This document shows, in pieces, positions 9,253-23,092 of a stretch of DNA of 64,000 nt. Each line of letters begins with the position of its first letter. Within the stretch, counting starts at the first letter, position 1. The translations under genes were made by a program, and so were the position numbers. The notes beneath the pieces are model-generated. The model was not told where the DNA came from, did no database searches, and saw only the letters and a program-made list of their open reading frames with translations. The DNA comes from JAJPKK01 sp963800215 (GTDB taxonomy: Bacteria; Pseudomonadota; Alphaproteobacteria; Rhizobiales; Xanthobacteraceae), in NCBI GenBank assembly GCA_963800215.1, contig CAWCZY010000016.1:62001-126000 (forward strand), written 5' to 3'.

Positions 9253-10593
9253 ATGATGCGCAAGACTTCTCTGGTCCTCATGGGCGCGGTCGCTGGTGCC
9301 GCATTGACCGTCATCGCGGTGCAGCCGTCGCGGCTGATCGGGACGAGCGCGCGGGCGGCGGCGGCGGATACCTACCGCCAGCTCAACCTGTTCGGCGACA
9401 TTTTCGAGCGGGTGCGCGCGCATTATGTCGAGAAGCCCGACGACAGCAAGCTGGTCGAAGGTGCGATCAACGGCATGCTCAACGGGCTCGACCCCCATTC
9501 GAGCTACATGGATACCAAGAGCTTCCGCGACATGCAGGTGCAGACCCGCGGCGAGTTCGGCGGGCTGGGCATCGAAGTCACCATGGAGGACGGTCTCGTC
9601 AAGGTGGTGGCGCCGATCGACGACACCCCGGCCGCCAAGGCCGATGTCCGCGCCGGCGACATCATCACCCATATCGACGACGAAGCGGTTCAGGGCCTCA
9701 CCCTCAACCAGGCGGTCGAGAAGATGCGCGGGCCGGTCAACACCAAGATCCGCCTCAAGATCATGCGCAAGGGCCTCGAAAAGCCCCTCGATATCGCAAT
9801 CACTCGCGAGACCATCAGGGTGCGTTCGGTGCGCAGCCACACCGAAGGCGACGATGTCGGCTATGTCCGCATCACCCAGTTCACCGAGCAGACCACCGAC
9901 GGCCTGAAGAAGGCGATCGCCGACATCACCACGCAACTCGGCAAAGACAAGCTCAAAGGCTTCGTGATCGACCTGCGCAACAATCCGGGCGGCCTGCTCG
10001 ACCAGGCGATCTCGGTGTCGGACGCATTCCTCGAGCGCGGCGAGATCGTCTCGACGCGCGGGCGCGACCCCGAGGAGACCCAGCGCTTCAGTGCGCGGCC
10101 GGGCGACCTCACCACCGGCAAGCCGGTCATCCTCCTGATCAATGGCGGATCGGCCTCGGCGTCTGAAATCGTCGCCGGCGCGCTGCAGGATCACCGGCGG
10201 GCGACCCTGGTCGGCACCCGTTCGTTCGGCAAGGGCTCGGTGCAGACCATCATCCCGCTCGGCTCCGGCAATGGCGCCCTGCGGCTGACCACGGCGCGGT
10301 ACTTCACGCCGTCCGGCCGTTCGATCCAGGCCAAGGGCATTTCGCCCGACATCGAGGTGCTGCAGGACGTTCCCGAGGAGGTCGCGGCGCGGGCCGCCAC
10401 CGAGACCAAGGGCGAGTCCTCGCTGCGCGGCCATCTCAAGGCCGAGGGCGACGAGCAGGGCGGATCGCAATCCTACGTCCCGCCCGACGCCAAGGACGAC
10501 AAGGCGCTCAACATGGCGCTGGAACTCATCCGCGGCACCAAGATCAACCCGGCGTTCCCGCCGAACCCGAAATCGGCCACCTTGCCGAACTGA
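9253..10593 (+). CDS. ctpA: S41 family C-terminal processing peptidase, copy 2
   Basis: Tandem paralogue of the preceding gene, same length (446 aa), same domain order and same inferred catalytic set (S302, K327, Q331). The first 258 bases and roughly the last 640 are identical to copy 1. Protein changes are P88T, G90S, H99R, I146V, I179L, V184T, D186E and K189R, all in or beside the PDZ domain that recognises substrate C-termini. This pattern is consistent with gene conversion of the flanks or selection for a second specificity; a chimeric assembly of two alleles is another possibility. Confidence 0.92.
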   Translation: MMRKTSLVLMGAVAGAALTVIAVQPSRLIGTSARAAAADTYRQLNLFGDIFERVRAHYVEKPDDSKLVEGAINGMLNGLDPHSSYMDTKSFRDMQVQTRGEFGGLGIEVTMEDGLVKVVAPIDDTPAAKADVRAGDIITHIDDEAVQGLTLNQAVEKMRGPVNTKIRLKIMRKGLEKPLDIAITRETIRVRSVRSHTEGDDVGYVRITQFTEQTTDGLKKAIADITTQLGKDKLKGFVIDLRNNPGGLLDQAISVSDAFLERGEIVSTRGRDPEETQRFSARPGDLTTGKPVILLINGGSASASEIVAGALQDHRRATLVGTRSFGKGSVQTIIPLGSGNGALRLTTARYFTPSGRSIQAKGISPDIEVLQDVPEEVAARAATETKGESSLRGHLKAEGDEQGGSQSYVPPDAKDDKALNMALELIRGTKINPAFPPNPKSATLPN

Positions 10594-10615
10594 CGGGGGC
10601 CCTTTCGAAGTGCAG

Positions 10616-10648
10616 GACCGGCGGCCATGGTGCCGCCGGTCGCATTTT
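10616..10648 (+). terminator. Rho-independent terminator after ctpA copy 2
   Basis: Perfect 10-bp stem GACCGGCGGC / GCCGCCGGTC with a 6-base loop, followed by GCATTTT. It lies 23 bases past the stop codon of the second ctpA and would end the envelope operon before the polysaccharide deacetylase gene. Confidence 0.7.
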
Positions 10649-10745
10649 CAGGGTTGGCCGGATCGGGACACCGCGGATTCGCAGCACCAAGCCGTTGATG
10701 CGTCGCCGTGCTAAAGTGGCACAGTGATTTGCGAGGCTGCGCGCC

Positions 10746-11984
10746 GTGGCGACAGATGATCTATATGCCCCGCTGGGCCTGACCAAGAAGCCTGCGCGCG
10801 CGCGCCTGCCGCTGCTCGTCTATCCCGTGGCGGCCGGCCTGCTCGGAATCGCACTCGCGGCCTTCGTGATCTGGGTGGTTGTCGGTTACAACCCCCTCGG
10901 CGGCAAGCCGGTAGCGGTCGCCAAGGCCGACCCGAGCGCGGAGGGGACCGACCACGCGGTCAAGCTTCGCCCATCGGAGCTCCGATGCGGCGGCGCCCGA
11001 AAGCACCGGCGCCATCAGTCCGGCCGAGGAGATCGCCCGGGTCGAAGCACCGGAACGCACCAAGGAAAAGGCCCCGGACCAAGCCGCCGCCGGCCGCGGC
11101 GAGCAGATCGTCACCATCATCGACGGCCGGAGCGGCGCCCGTCAGGAGGTGAAGATTCCCACGCCGGCCGAGCCCGCGACCGCCCCGGGGGCTCGACACC
11201 GACCTCATCGAAATGACGCGCGACGGACCGATCCCACGGGTCGGCGCCAACGGAAAGCGGGCGGCCCAGGCCTATGCCCAGCCGTCCGGCGCCAAGCCGA
11301 ATGCGCCGCAAATCGCCATCGTCATCACCGGGATCGGCGGCTCGAATGCGACCGCCGCCGAGGCGCTGAGCAAGCTGCCGGCTGCGGTGACCTTCGCTCT
11401 CTCGCCCGCCGGAGGCGATCTCGAGCGCCTCGCCGGCAAGGCGCGCGGCCTGGGGCACGAACTGCTCCTGCAGGTGCCGCCGGAGCCGCCGGAGTTGGTC
11501 GAGAGCAATCTCGCGCCGCAAGGGCTGCTCGGCCTCGCTTTCGCCGGAACAGAACATCGAGCGGCTGCATTGGATGATGAGCCGGTTCCAGGGCTATGTC
11601 GGGGTCGCCAATCAGATGGGTGGCCGCCTGACCGCTTCGGAAGCGGCGCTGGCGCCGATCCTGCGCGAGATCGGCAATCGCGGGCTGATCTACGTGGATG
11701 ACGGCAGCTCACCCAGGAGCCTCGCCGGCCAGGCCGGCGGCACCGGCGGCGCCGGTTTTGCCAGAGCGAACCTGGTGCTGGACGCTGTTACGTCACCGGT
11801 CGAGATCGACCGTGCCCTGGCAAAGCTCGAAGGTCTCGCCCGCCAGAACGGCATGGCGGTAGGCTTCGCCACGGCGTGGCCGGCGGTGATCGAGCGCATC
11901 GCGAAGTGGTCGAAAACCTTGGAAGGCCGGGGATTCTCGCTGGTGCCGATCACCGCCGCTGCGGCCCGCGGCAAACCGAGTTGA
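10746..11984 (+). CDS. Divergent polysaccharide deacetylase (DUF610/YibQ family), three frame breaks
   Basis: Starts at a GTG (MATDDLYAPLGL, typical of Rhizobiales members), has one membrane anchor (about residues 25-50) and a C-terminal divergent polysaccharide deacetylase domain (IAIVITGIGGSNATAAEAL, MSRFQGYVGVANQMGGRLTA, ILREIGNRGLIYVDDG). The coding path shifts frame near 10975, near 11190 (in CCCCGGGGG) and near 11560, which looks like indel error in GC runs rather than decay, because every segment keeps family sequence. The family lacks a proven substrate; it is usually linked to the ctpA/envC cell-envelope cluster, as here. Intact length would be about 410 residues. Confidence 0.8.
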
Positions 11985-12009
11985 CGATTCCGGATCACGG
12001 CGTGCATCG

Positions 12010-12516
12010 ATGAGCCGTTTCGAGGACCTCCCCTACCGCCCCTGCGTCGGGCTCACGGTCATCAATCCGGCCGGCCTCGTCTTCATCGGCCGCCGTTCCG
12101 AAGGGCCCGAGCACATCGACGAGACCCATGTCTGGCAGATGCCGCAAGGCGGCATCGATCCGGGCGAGGATCCGTGGCCGGCGGCCCTGCGCGAACTCTA
12201 CGAGGAGACCAGCATCCGCTCGGTCGAGCGGCTCGGCGAAATCGCCGACTGGCTCACCTACGACATCCCGCGCGAGATCGTCGGCCAGGCCTGGGGCGGC
12301 AGATACCGCGGCCAGACCCAGAAATGGTACGCGCTGCGCTTCATCGGAGACGAGCGCGAGATCGACATCACAACGCCCGGCGGCGGCGCCCACGATCCCG
12401 AGTTCATCGCCTGGAGATGGGAGCCGATGGACCGGCTCGCCGACCTCGTCGTGCCATTCAAGCGGCCGGTCTATGAGCGCGTCGCGCACGAGTTCGGCCG
12501 GTTCACCAGGGGGTAG
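12010..12516 (+). CDS. rppH: RNA pyrophosphohydrolase (Nudix)
   Basis: Removes pyrophosphate from the 5' end of mRNA, starting decay; also hydrolyses dinucleoside polyphosphates. At 168 residues it has a complete Nudix box (about residues 47-69) with GGIDPGED and REL-EE spacing (AALRELYEETSI). The start MSRFEDLPYRPCVGLTVINP and the segment WLTYDIPREI are typical of the alphaproteobacterial RppH group. It ends the cluster that starts at proA. Confidence 0.95.
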   Translation: MSRFEDLPYRPCVGLTVINPAGLVFIGRRSEGPEHIDETHVWQMPQGGIDPGEDPWPAALRELYEETSIRSVERLGEIADWLTYDIPREIVGQAWGGRYRGQTQKWYALRFIGDEREIDITTPGGGAHDPEFIAWRWEPMDRLADLVVPFKRPVYERVAHEFGRFTRG

Positions 12517-12522
12517 ATCGTC

Positions 12523-12741
12523 GTGGACAGCCTGACCCTTTTTGGATTGTTCGCCGTCACGTCGATGATGATCTGCTACGCGCTGGAAAGCCGCAGCCAT
12601 TGGTTCGTGCTGGCGTTTGCGGCGACCTGCGTGCTGGCGTCGGCCTATGGCTTCCTGCAGGGCGCCTGGCCGTTCGGCATGGTCGAAGCGATCTGGTCGC
12701 TGGTTGCGCTGCGGCGCTGGTTGGGCAGGAAGCCCGCATGA
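12523..12741 (+). CDS. Small inner-membrane protein, 72 aa
   Basis: Two hydrophobic helices (about residues 3-20 and 26-58) and a basic tail (RRWLGRKPA). The start is a GTG 6 bases after the rppH stop codon, and its TGA overlaps the next ATG (ATGA), so it is cotranslated with the GDCCVxC protein. I recognise it only as a short membrane protein common in Rhizobiales; no function known to me. Confidence 0.65.
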   Translation: MDSLTLFGLFAVTSMMICYALESRSHWFVLAFAATCVLASAYGFLQGAWPFGMVEAIWSLVALRRWLGRKPA

Positions 12742-12948
12742 TCTTGGAATTGGCAATCACCTGTCCAAAATGCGGGCATCGGGAGGTGGAGCAGATGCCG
12801 ACCGACGCCTGCCGGTTCTTCTATCGACTGCAAGGGCTGCGGCGAACGTCTCAAGCCGAAGGCGGGCGACTGTTGCGTGTTCTGTTCCTATGGGTCGGTG
12901 CCGTGCCCGCCGATCCAACAGCAGCGTCGTGTTGCGGCCGACCGCTGA
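12738..12948 (+). CDS. GDCCVxCSYGxxxCPPxQ family cysteine-rich protein (frameshift)
   Basis: The N-terminus ITCPKCGHREVEQMPTDACR and, one frame over, CKGCGERLKPKAGDCCVFCS plus YGSVPCPPIQQQR define this family, about 69 residues with several CxxC pairs suggesting zinc or other metal binding. An extra C at 12825 breaks the frame. The family is often found near mercury- or metal-related genes; nothing of that kind is adjacent here. Its stop codon (12946-12948) abuts the stop of the convergent atpC with no spacer. Confidence 0.8.
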
Positions 12949-13360
12949 CTACTGCTCCAGCACCAGCCGCAGCGTCTGCAGCTGCTCCAGCCGCTGGCGG
13001 GCCTTGTCGCGCGCCGCGTCGGACTTGGCGTCGGCGATGTCCTCCTCGGCGTCCTTGATCGCCTCGGCGACCATGGCCGGGTCGAACTCCTCCGCCGGCG
13101 TCGCCTGTTCCGCGAGCACCGTGAGGCCGGTCGGCGCCGACCTCGGCAAAGCCGCCGCGCACCACGATGCGCTGGGGCGCGCCGGAGGCGCCTGAAGCGC
13201 CATAGATCTTCAGCATGCCGGGCTTGAGCGTCGCGATATAGGGCGCATGGCCCGCGAACACGCCGAACTCGCCTTCCTCGCCGGGAACGTCGACCTGGTC
13301 GACCTCGCCGGCGAAAACCAGCCGCTCGGGCGACACCAGCTCGAAATGGAAAGTGGCCAT
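12949..13360 (-). CDS. atpC: ATP synthase F1 subunit epsilon (frameshift)
   Basis: Central-stalk subunit that couples rotation and inhibits ATP hydrolysis. Begins MATFHFELVSPERLVFAGEV and keeps the beta-sandwich motif GEEGEFGVFAGHAPYIATL; the C-terminal part (LTVLAEQATPAEEFDPAMVA, then a helix to LRLVLEQ) is in another frame. One extra base near 13129 (GACCGGCCTC for expected GACGGCCTC) explains the shift. Last gene of the atpHAGDC operon. Confidence 0.93.
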
Positions 13361-13402
13361 GATGCCTGTCCGATAACCCGGTGAGTGTTGCGGCGACGGA
13401 GA

Positions 13403-14834
<1,432 letters not shown>

Positions 14835-14865
14835 ATCGTCCTCGTTCCTGATGTCTGCGCCCGGC

Positions 14866-15741
14866 TTACAGCGCCTCGGCGCCGGAGATGATCTCGATCA
14901 GTTCCTTGGTGATCATCGCCTGGCGGGTGCGGTTGTAGGTCAGGGTCTGCTTGCGGATCATGTCGCCGGCATTGCGGGTGGCGTTGTCCATCGCGCTCAT
15001 CTGGGCGCCGTAGAAGGAGGCGGAGTTCTCCATCAGCGCGCGGAACACCTGCACCGAGATGTTGCGCGGCAGCAGCTCGGCGAGGATGTCCTCCTCGTCG
15101 GGCTCGTATTCGTAAGTCGCGCCGCCGCTGCTTGCCGCCGCCGCCGGAAACACCGCCGGGATGAGCTGCTGCGCGGTCGGGATCTGCGCGATCACCGATC
15201 GAAACCGCGAGAAGAACAGCGTGCAGACGTCGAACTGGCCGGCATTGAACATCGCCACGATCTTGCGGCCGATCTCGTCGGCGTTCTCGAACCTGATCTG
15301 GCGCACCGCGCGCAGATCGACGGTCTCGACGATGCGGCTCTCGTAGAGGCGCCGCAGCTGCTCGAAGCCCTTGCGTCCGACGCAGAAGAACTTGACCTCC
15401 TTGCCGTCGGCAAGGAGCGCGTTGGCGCGTTCGCGGGCGAGCCGCACGATCGCGGAATTGAACGGCCCGCACAATCCGCGCTCGGCGGTGCAGACGAGCA
15501 GGAGATGGACCTGGTCCTCGCCGGTGCCGGCGAGCAGCCGCGGGGCGCCGGGATTGGCGCCGACCGAAGCCGCGATGTTGCCGAGCACCTTCTCCATGCG
15601 CTCGGCATAGGGCCGCGCCGCCTCGGCCGCCACCTGCGCGCGGCGCAGCTTGGACGCCGCGACCATCTGCATGGCCTTGGTGATCTTCTGCGTCGCCTTG
15701 GTCGCGGCGATGCGGACGCGCATGTCCTTGAGGCTAGCCAT
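14866..15741 (-). CDS. atpG: ATP synthase F1 subunit gamma
   Basis: Rotor shaft of F1, 291 residues, unbroken. N-terminal helix MASLKDMRVRIAATKATQKI and C-terminal helix with the signature MDNATRNAGDMIRKQTLTYN, ending LIEIISGAEAL. Lies between atpA and atpD, separated from atpA by about 205 bases that hold a pair of palindromes. Confidence 0.97.
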   Translation of the reverse strand: MASLKDMRVRIAATKATQKITKAMQMVAASKLRRAQVAAEAARPYAERMEKVLGNIAASVGANPGAPRLLAGTGEDQVHLLLVCTAERGLCGPFNSAIVRLARERANALLADGKEVKFFCVGRKGFEQLRRLYESRIVETVDLRAVRQIRFENADEIGRKIVAMFNAGQFDVCTLFFSRFRSVIAQIPTAQQLIPAVFPAAAASSGGATYEYEPDEEDILAELLPRNISVQVFRALMENSASFYGAQMSAMDNATRNAGDMIRKQTLTYNRTRQAMITKELIEIISGAEAL

Positions 15742-15776
15742 CTTGCTTCATTCGTCCGGGCACGGGCTTCGGCCGT

Positions 15777-15889
15777 CCCCTCCCCCTGAAAGGGGGAGGG
15801 TTAGGGTGGGGGTCCGCTGACTCGCCGCAACCGCCGCACCCGTGGCCTGCGACCCCCTCCCCCGGCCCTCCCCCTTTCAGGGGGAGGGG
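15777..15889. repeat. Pair of inverted GC-rich palindromes in the atpA-atpG gap
   Basis: CCCCTCCCCCTGAAAGGGGGAGGG (split here: CCCCTCCCCCT plus GAAAGGGGGAGGG, 15777-15800) and its inverted copy (15866-15889), each a self-complementary hairpin, with about 65 bases between. Such sequences recur in Rhizobiales genomes as palindromic intergenic elements. On the minus-strand atp transcript they would fold into stable hairpins between atpA and atpG. Confidence 0.75.
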
Positions 15890-15946
15890 AAAGGTGGGTC
15901 CAAACGTCGGCGGGAAGCGGGCGGGCATTTTGTTACACAAACCTCG

Positions 15947-17472
<1,526 letters not shown>

Positions 17473-17473
<1 letters not shown>

Positions 17474-18046
17474 CAGCCGACCTCTTTCATCGCGTGCTTG
17501 AGTGCATAGAGCTTGGTGCGGAGCGAGCTGTCGACCATGCGGCTGCCGAGCTTGACGATCAGCCCGCCGATGATCGAGGGATCGACCTTGACGTCGACCA
17601 TGACGTCCTTTCCGGTCACCGTGTTGAGCGCGTCCTTCACCTCGGCGAGGCGCGCGTCCGACAGCGGCTCGGCCACCGTGACCTCGGCGCTCACCTCGCC
17701 CTTGTGGCGGGCCACCAGCGCGCTAAAGCCCTTGATGATGTCGCCGACCGCGAACAGCCGCCGGTTGCCGGCGACGACCCGCAGGAAATTCGCCGCGATC
17801 CCGCCGATCCCGGCGCGATTGGAGCACCGCGGCGAGCGCCTTTTCCTGGACGTCGGCGGTGAACACGGGGCTGCGCACCAGCCGGCTCAGATCCGGGCTC
17901 TCCACCAGCAAGGCCTGGAATTTGGCGAGGTCCGCCCGCACGGTGTCGATGGCACCGGACTCGAGCGCAAGCTCGAACAAAGCGGTCGCATAGCGTCCCG
18001 CCACTCCGGAAACATTCGGATTTTCCCCAGCCACACTCGCGCTCAT
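17473..18046 (-). CDS. atpH: ATP synthase F1 subunit delta (frameshift)
   Basis: Peripheral-stalk subunit linking F1 to the b subunits. N-terminal domain VAGRYATALFELALESGAID; C-terminal domain with VTVAEPLSDARLAEVKDALN and the signature DPSIIGGLIVKLGSRMVDSS. The two parts are in different frames; the break lies near 17818, after VFTADVQEKALAAVLQ. First gene of the F1 operon. No Fo genes are present, as expected for alphaproteobacteria where they lie elsewhere. Confidence 0.93.
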
Positions 18047-18270
18047 ATTAGGCTTGGCTCATTCCCGCCACGGCAGGCGTGGCGAGGAGAGACGCAAGCC
18101 CTTGGAATTGATGGAGGACTTGGATCCAGCAGGCACTGTACGATTTAGCCCGGCCCGGCAAAACCGCAGGTGTGCTAACATAGCGGCGGTTGCGGTGCAA
18201 TACGGCCGAAAGCCGTAAGCGGCGACGGCCTCCTCAGCCACCCCTTGTTGATCCCGGGTCGGAAAGAGTC

Positions 18271-18301
18271 GTAGCCCGGATTGAGCGCAGCGAAATCCGG
18301 G
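18271..18301 (+). repeat. REP element, left copy
   Basis: GTAGCCCGGATTGAGCGCAG followed by CGAAATCCGGG. Thirty bases are an exact inverted copy of the element at 18781-18812, and each copy is itself a hairpin (CCCGGATT...AATCCGGG). Lies 14 bases before the start of the RAYT gene. Confidence 0.9.
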
Positions 18302-18314
18302 TTAGCATCGAAGC

Positions 18315-18781
18315 ATGGTCCGATACCGTCGAAATTTCATTTCGGGCGGCACGTTTTTCTTCACCCTGACGCTCGTAGATCGAACCTCCCGAGCGCTGGT
18401 CACTCATGTCGACGCCTTGCGCACAGCCATGAGGGAGACGCGCCGGAGGGAGATGCGGACTACCCGAACCGATGGCGCCTTATCAAACGCCGATTCACAG
18501 ACGCCGTCATGAAATCAGGGACTCCGGTCGCACGTCACCCAAATGGAGAGCCTGCGCTTTGGCAGCGTCGTTTTTGGGAGCATACCGTTCGGGACGACAG
18601 GGATTTCGAGAGACATGTCGACTACGTTCATTTCAATCCGGTGAGGCACGGGTTGGTCGCCCGCGTTCACGATTGGCCGCATTCCTCGTTTCACGCTTAT
18701 ATGCGACGTGGGCTGTTGCCGCAGGACTGGGGCGGAGATTTCAGCCGGGATCGAGCAAGCTTCGGCGAGCGTCGCTGGTGA
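18315..18781 (+). pseudogene. REP-associated tyrosine transposase (RAYT), internally deleted
   Basis: IS200-like Y1 transposase of the RAYT class. The start MVRYRRNFISGGTFFFTLTL and the 3' part (RWRLIKRRFTDAVMKSG, RRFWEHTVRDDRDFERHVD, YVHFNPVRHGLVARVHDWPH) are typical, but they lie in different frames joined near 18445. About 25 residues that should carry the DHxHxxW-type HUH metal-binding block are absent between RTAMRETRR and PEGDADYPNRW. Without that block it cannot cleave DNA. Flanked by inverted REP copies; its TGA (18779-18781) touches the right one. No other copy is in this window. Confidence 0.85.
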
Positions 18782-18812
18782 TCCGGATTTCGCTGCGCTC
18801 AATCCGGGCTAC
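18781..18812 (-). repeat. REP element, right copy
   Basis: ATCCGGATTTCGCTGCGCTC then AATCCGGGCTAC, the reverse complement of the left element over 30 bases. The pair brackets the transposase remnant in the manner of RAYT/REP loci. Confidence 0.9.
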
Positions 18813-18816
18813 TTCC

Positions 18817-20635
<1,819 letters not shown>

Positions 20636-20721
20636 TACCTTCTCCCTCCGCTGCTTCGGGAAGGGCCGGAGTGGGGGACGCCGGCACGATGTTTGTGGGT
20701 CGCAAGGACCCCACCCTGCTG

Positions 20722-20743
20722 CCCTCCCCGAAGTCGGGGAGGG
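20722..20743. repeat. Palindrome in the priA-recQ gap
   Basis: CCCTCCCCGA AG TCGGGGAGGG, a hairpin of the same GC-rich intergenic type as those in the atp operon. The whole gap (20636-20795) also has a matching imperfect partner near 20640-20680. Confidence 0.6.
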
Positions 20744-20795
20744 AAAGGAAGGGCGCCGTCCGATCGGACTGCATTCTTCACAGGAAGCTGATCCT

Positions 20796-22972
20796 TCACA
20801 GGAAACTCATGGGATCGATGTCGGCTTCGAGCTTGATACCGGTCGCGGGCTTGGGCGCTTGCCTGAGCCAGTCGCGCAGATAGGCGGAGAGATCATAGGC
20901 GCGCGGCGCCTTGATCAGGACCCGAAACCGGTGCCGGCCGCGCACCACCGCGATCGGCGCTTCCGCGGGGCCGAGAACCCGCACGGTCTCGCCGTGGGGC
21001 GCCGCCGCGCACAGGCGCCGCCCGAAACCCTCGGTCGTGGGGCGGTCCGGCCCTGATATCACGATACTGGCGAGCCGTCCGAACGGGGGATAATGGCTGC
21101 GCTCGCGCGCGGCGATCTCGCTCGCATAAAACGCTTCGCGGTCGCAGGCGATGAGCGCCCGCATCACCGGATGGTCCGGCTGATGGGTCTGCAGGAAGCC
21201 GTAGCCGCGGCCGGATTCGCGCCCGGCACGGCCGGCGACCTGGTGCAGCAGCTGGAAGGTGCGCTCGGATGCGCGCGGATCGCCGTTGCTCAGGCCGAGG
21301 TCGGCATCGATGATCCCGACCAGGTTGAGCTTGGGGAAATGATGCCCCTTCGCCACCAGCTGGGTGCCGATGACGATGTCCACATGGCCGTCCTCGATCT
21401 CCTTGAATTCCTCGCGCATGCGCTCCGCGGTCGCGATCAGGTCGCTGGAGAGCACCATGATCCGCGCCTGCGGAAACAGCGCGGCCGCCTCCTCCTCCAG
21501 CCGCTCGACCCCGGGACCGCAGGCGACGAACGGATTCGCTCGCCTGGCATTTCGGGCACACCGCCGGCCGCGGGGTGAAGAAGCCGCAGTGATGGCACAC
21601 CAATTGGCGCTTGAAACGGTGATCGACCAGCCAGGCATCGCAGTTCGGGCAGGCGAAGCGGAAGCCGCAGGCGCGGCACAAAGTGAGCGGCGCGTAGCCG
21701 CGGCGGTTGAGGAACAGCAACGCCTGCTGCCCGCGTTCGAGCGCGGTCTTGACCGCCGCGGCGAGCCGCGGCGCGATGTAGCGGCCGCGCGGGGGACCCT
21801 CGCGGGTGAGATCGATCGCCTCGACGCCGGGCAAGTGCTGGCCGCCGAACCGCTCCGGCAGCTGCAGGCGGCGATAGCGCCCGCGCCGCGCATTGACCTC
21901 GGTCTCGATCGACGGAGTCGCCGACGCCAGCACGACCGGAAACTTGGCGATGTGGCCGCGCACCACCGCCATGTCGCGGGCGTGATAGTGCACGCCGTCT
22001 TCCTGCTTGTAGACCGCGTCATGCTCTTCATCGACGATGATGAGGCCGAGATCGGCATAGGGCAGGAACAGCGCCGAGCGCGCGCCGGCGACGACGCTGA
22101 CTTCGCCGGCGGCGACCGCATGCCAGGTGCGGGCGCGGATGCGCGGGCTCAGCTCGGAATGCCACTCCGCCGGGCGCACGCCGAACCGCGCCGCGAAGCG
22201 ATCGAGGGATTGCGCGGTGAGCGCGATTTCCGGCATCAGGATCAGGCTCTGGCGGCCCCGCGATACCGCTTCCGCCACCGCCTCGAAATAGACCTCGGTC
22301 TTGCCGGAGCCGGTGACGCCGTCGAGCAGCGTGACCGAGTAGCCGCCGGTGCGGACACGCTCGCGCAGCGCCGCGCCCGCCTCGGCCTGGGCCGGCGAGA
22401 AATCGGGAACCGCGTATAGCCGGGGTCGGGCGGCCGTGCGGCCGGCTCCGCCGGCAGCGGCAGCGCCTCCAGGGTGCCTTCGTCGATCAGCCCGTCGACG
22501 ACGCCGGCCGATACGCCGGCTTCGCGCGCCGCGTCGCCCTTGGCACGGGCGAGGCCATCGGCGAGGAGTGCCAGCACGCGTGCGCGGGCGGCGGTCATGC
22601 GCTGCGGCGGCGGGCCGGCCATCCGCACGCCGACCCGCACACGCTCCGGCCCGAGATGCTCGCCCATCCGCAGCGCCATGCGCAGCACCATGCCGCGCGG
22701 GCTCAAAGTGTAGCCCGATACCCATTCGACGAACTTGCGCAGCTCCGGCTTGAGCGGAGGGATGTCGAGCTTGTCGGCGATGTCCTTCAGCGGTTGTCGA
22801 GGCGCGGATTGGGCGTCGCGTTTTCGGCCCAGACCACGGCGGTGCATTCGCGCGGCCCCAGCGGCACGCGCACGAAATCGCCGGGGGCGAGCTCGAGCTC
22901 CGGCGGCACCCGATAGGAATAGGGATGATCGAGCGCGACCGGCACGAGCACGTCGACGATGCGGTTTGCCAT
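20796..22972 (-). CDS. priA: Primosomal protein N' (PriA helicase), three frame breaks
   Basis: Restarts stalled replication forks. The N-terminal DNA-binding domain starts MANRIVDVLVPVALDHPYSY; the helicase core has TLLDGVTGSGKTEVYFEAV (motif I) and LIIVDEEHDAVYKQED (DEEH box); zinc cysteines appear in LCRACGFRFACPNCDAW and CHHCGFFTPRPAVCPKC; the end is GIKLEADIDPMSFL. The path changes frame near 22795, 22430 and 21540. All segments are well conserved, so errors in the data are more likely than loss of this important gene. Divergent from xerC. Confidence 0.94.
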
Positions 22973-23092
22973 GGGACCGCCGGTATCCCGGGTTTAAGGA
23001 AGCTCACACGAAGGGGTGAGATAACCGATATGGTGACTGGAGCGCCATGGATTTCAGGTCGAATCGGATAGCGACAGGATCGTGGGGGCAGG

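Larger units (their letters stand above)
7652..10611 (+). repeat. Tandem duplication, period 1480 bases
   Basis: Two direct copies, about 7652-9131 and 9132-10611, each carrying an envC 3' segment plus a whole ctpA gene and the trailer TGACGGGGG(G)CCCTTTCGA. Coding parts are almost identical while the non-coding envC relic in the second copy has decayed. Confidence 0.88.
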
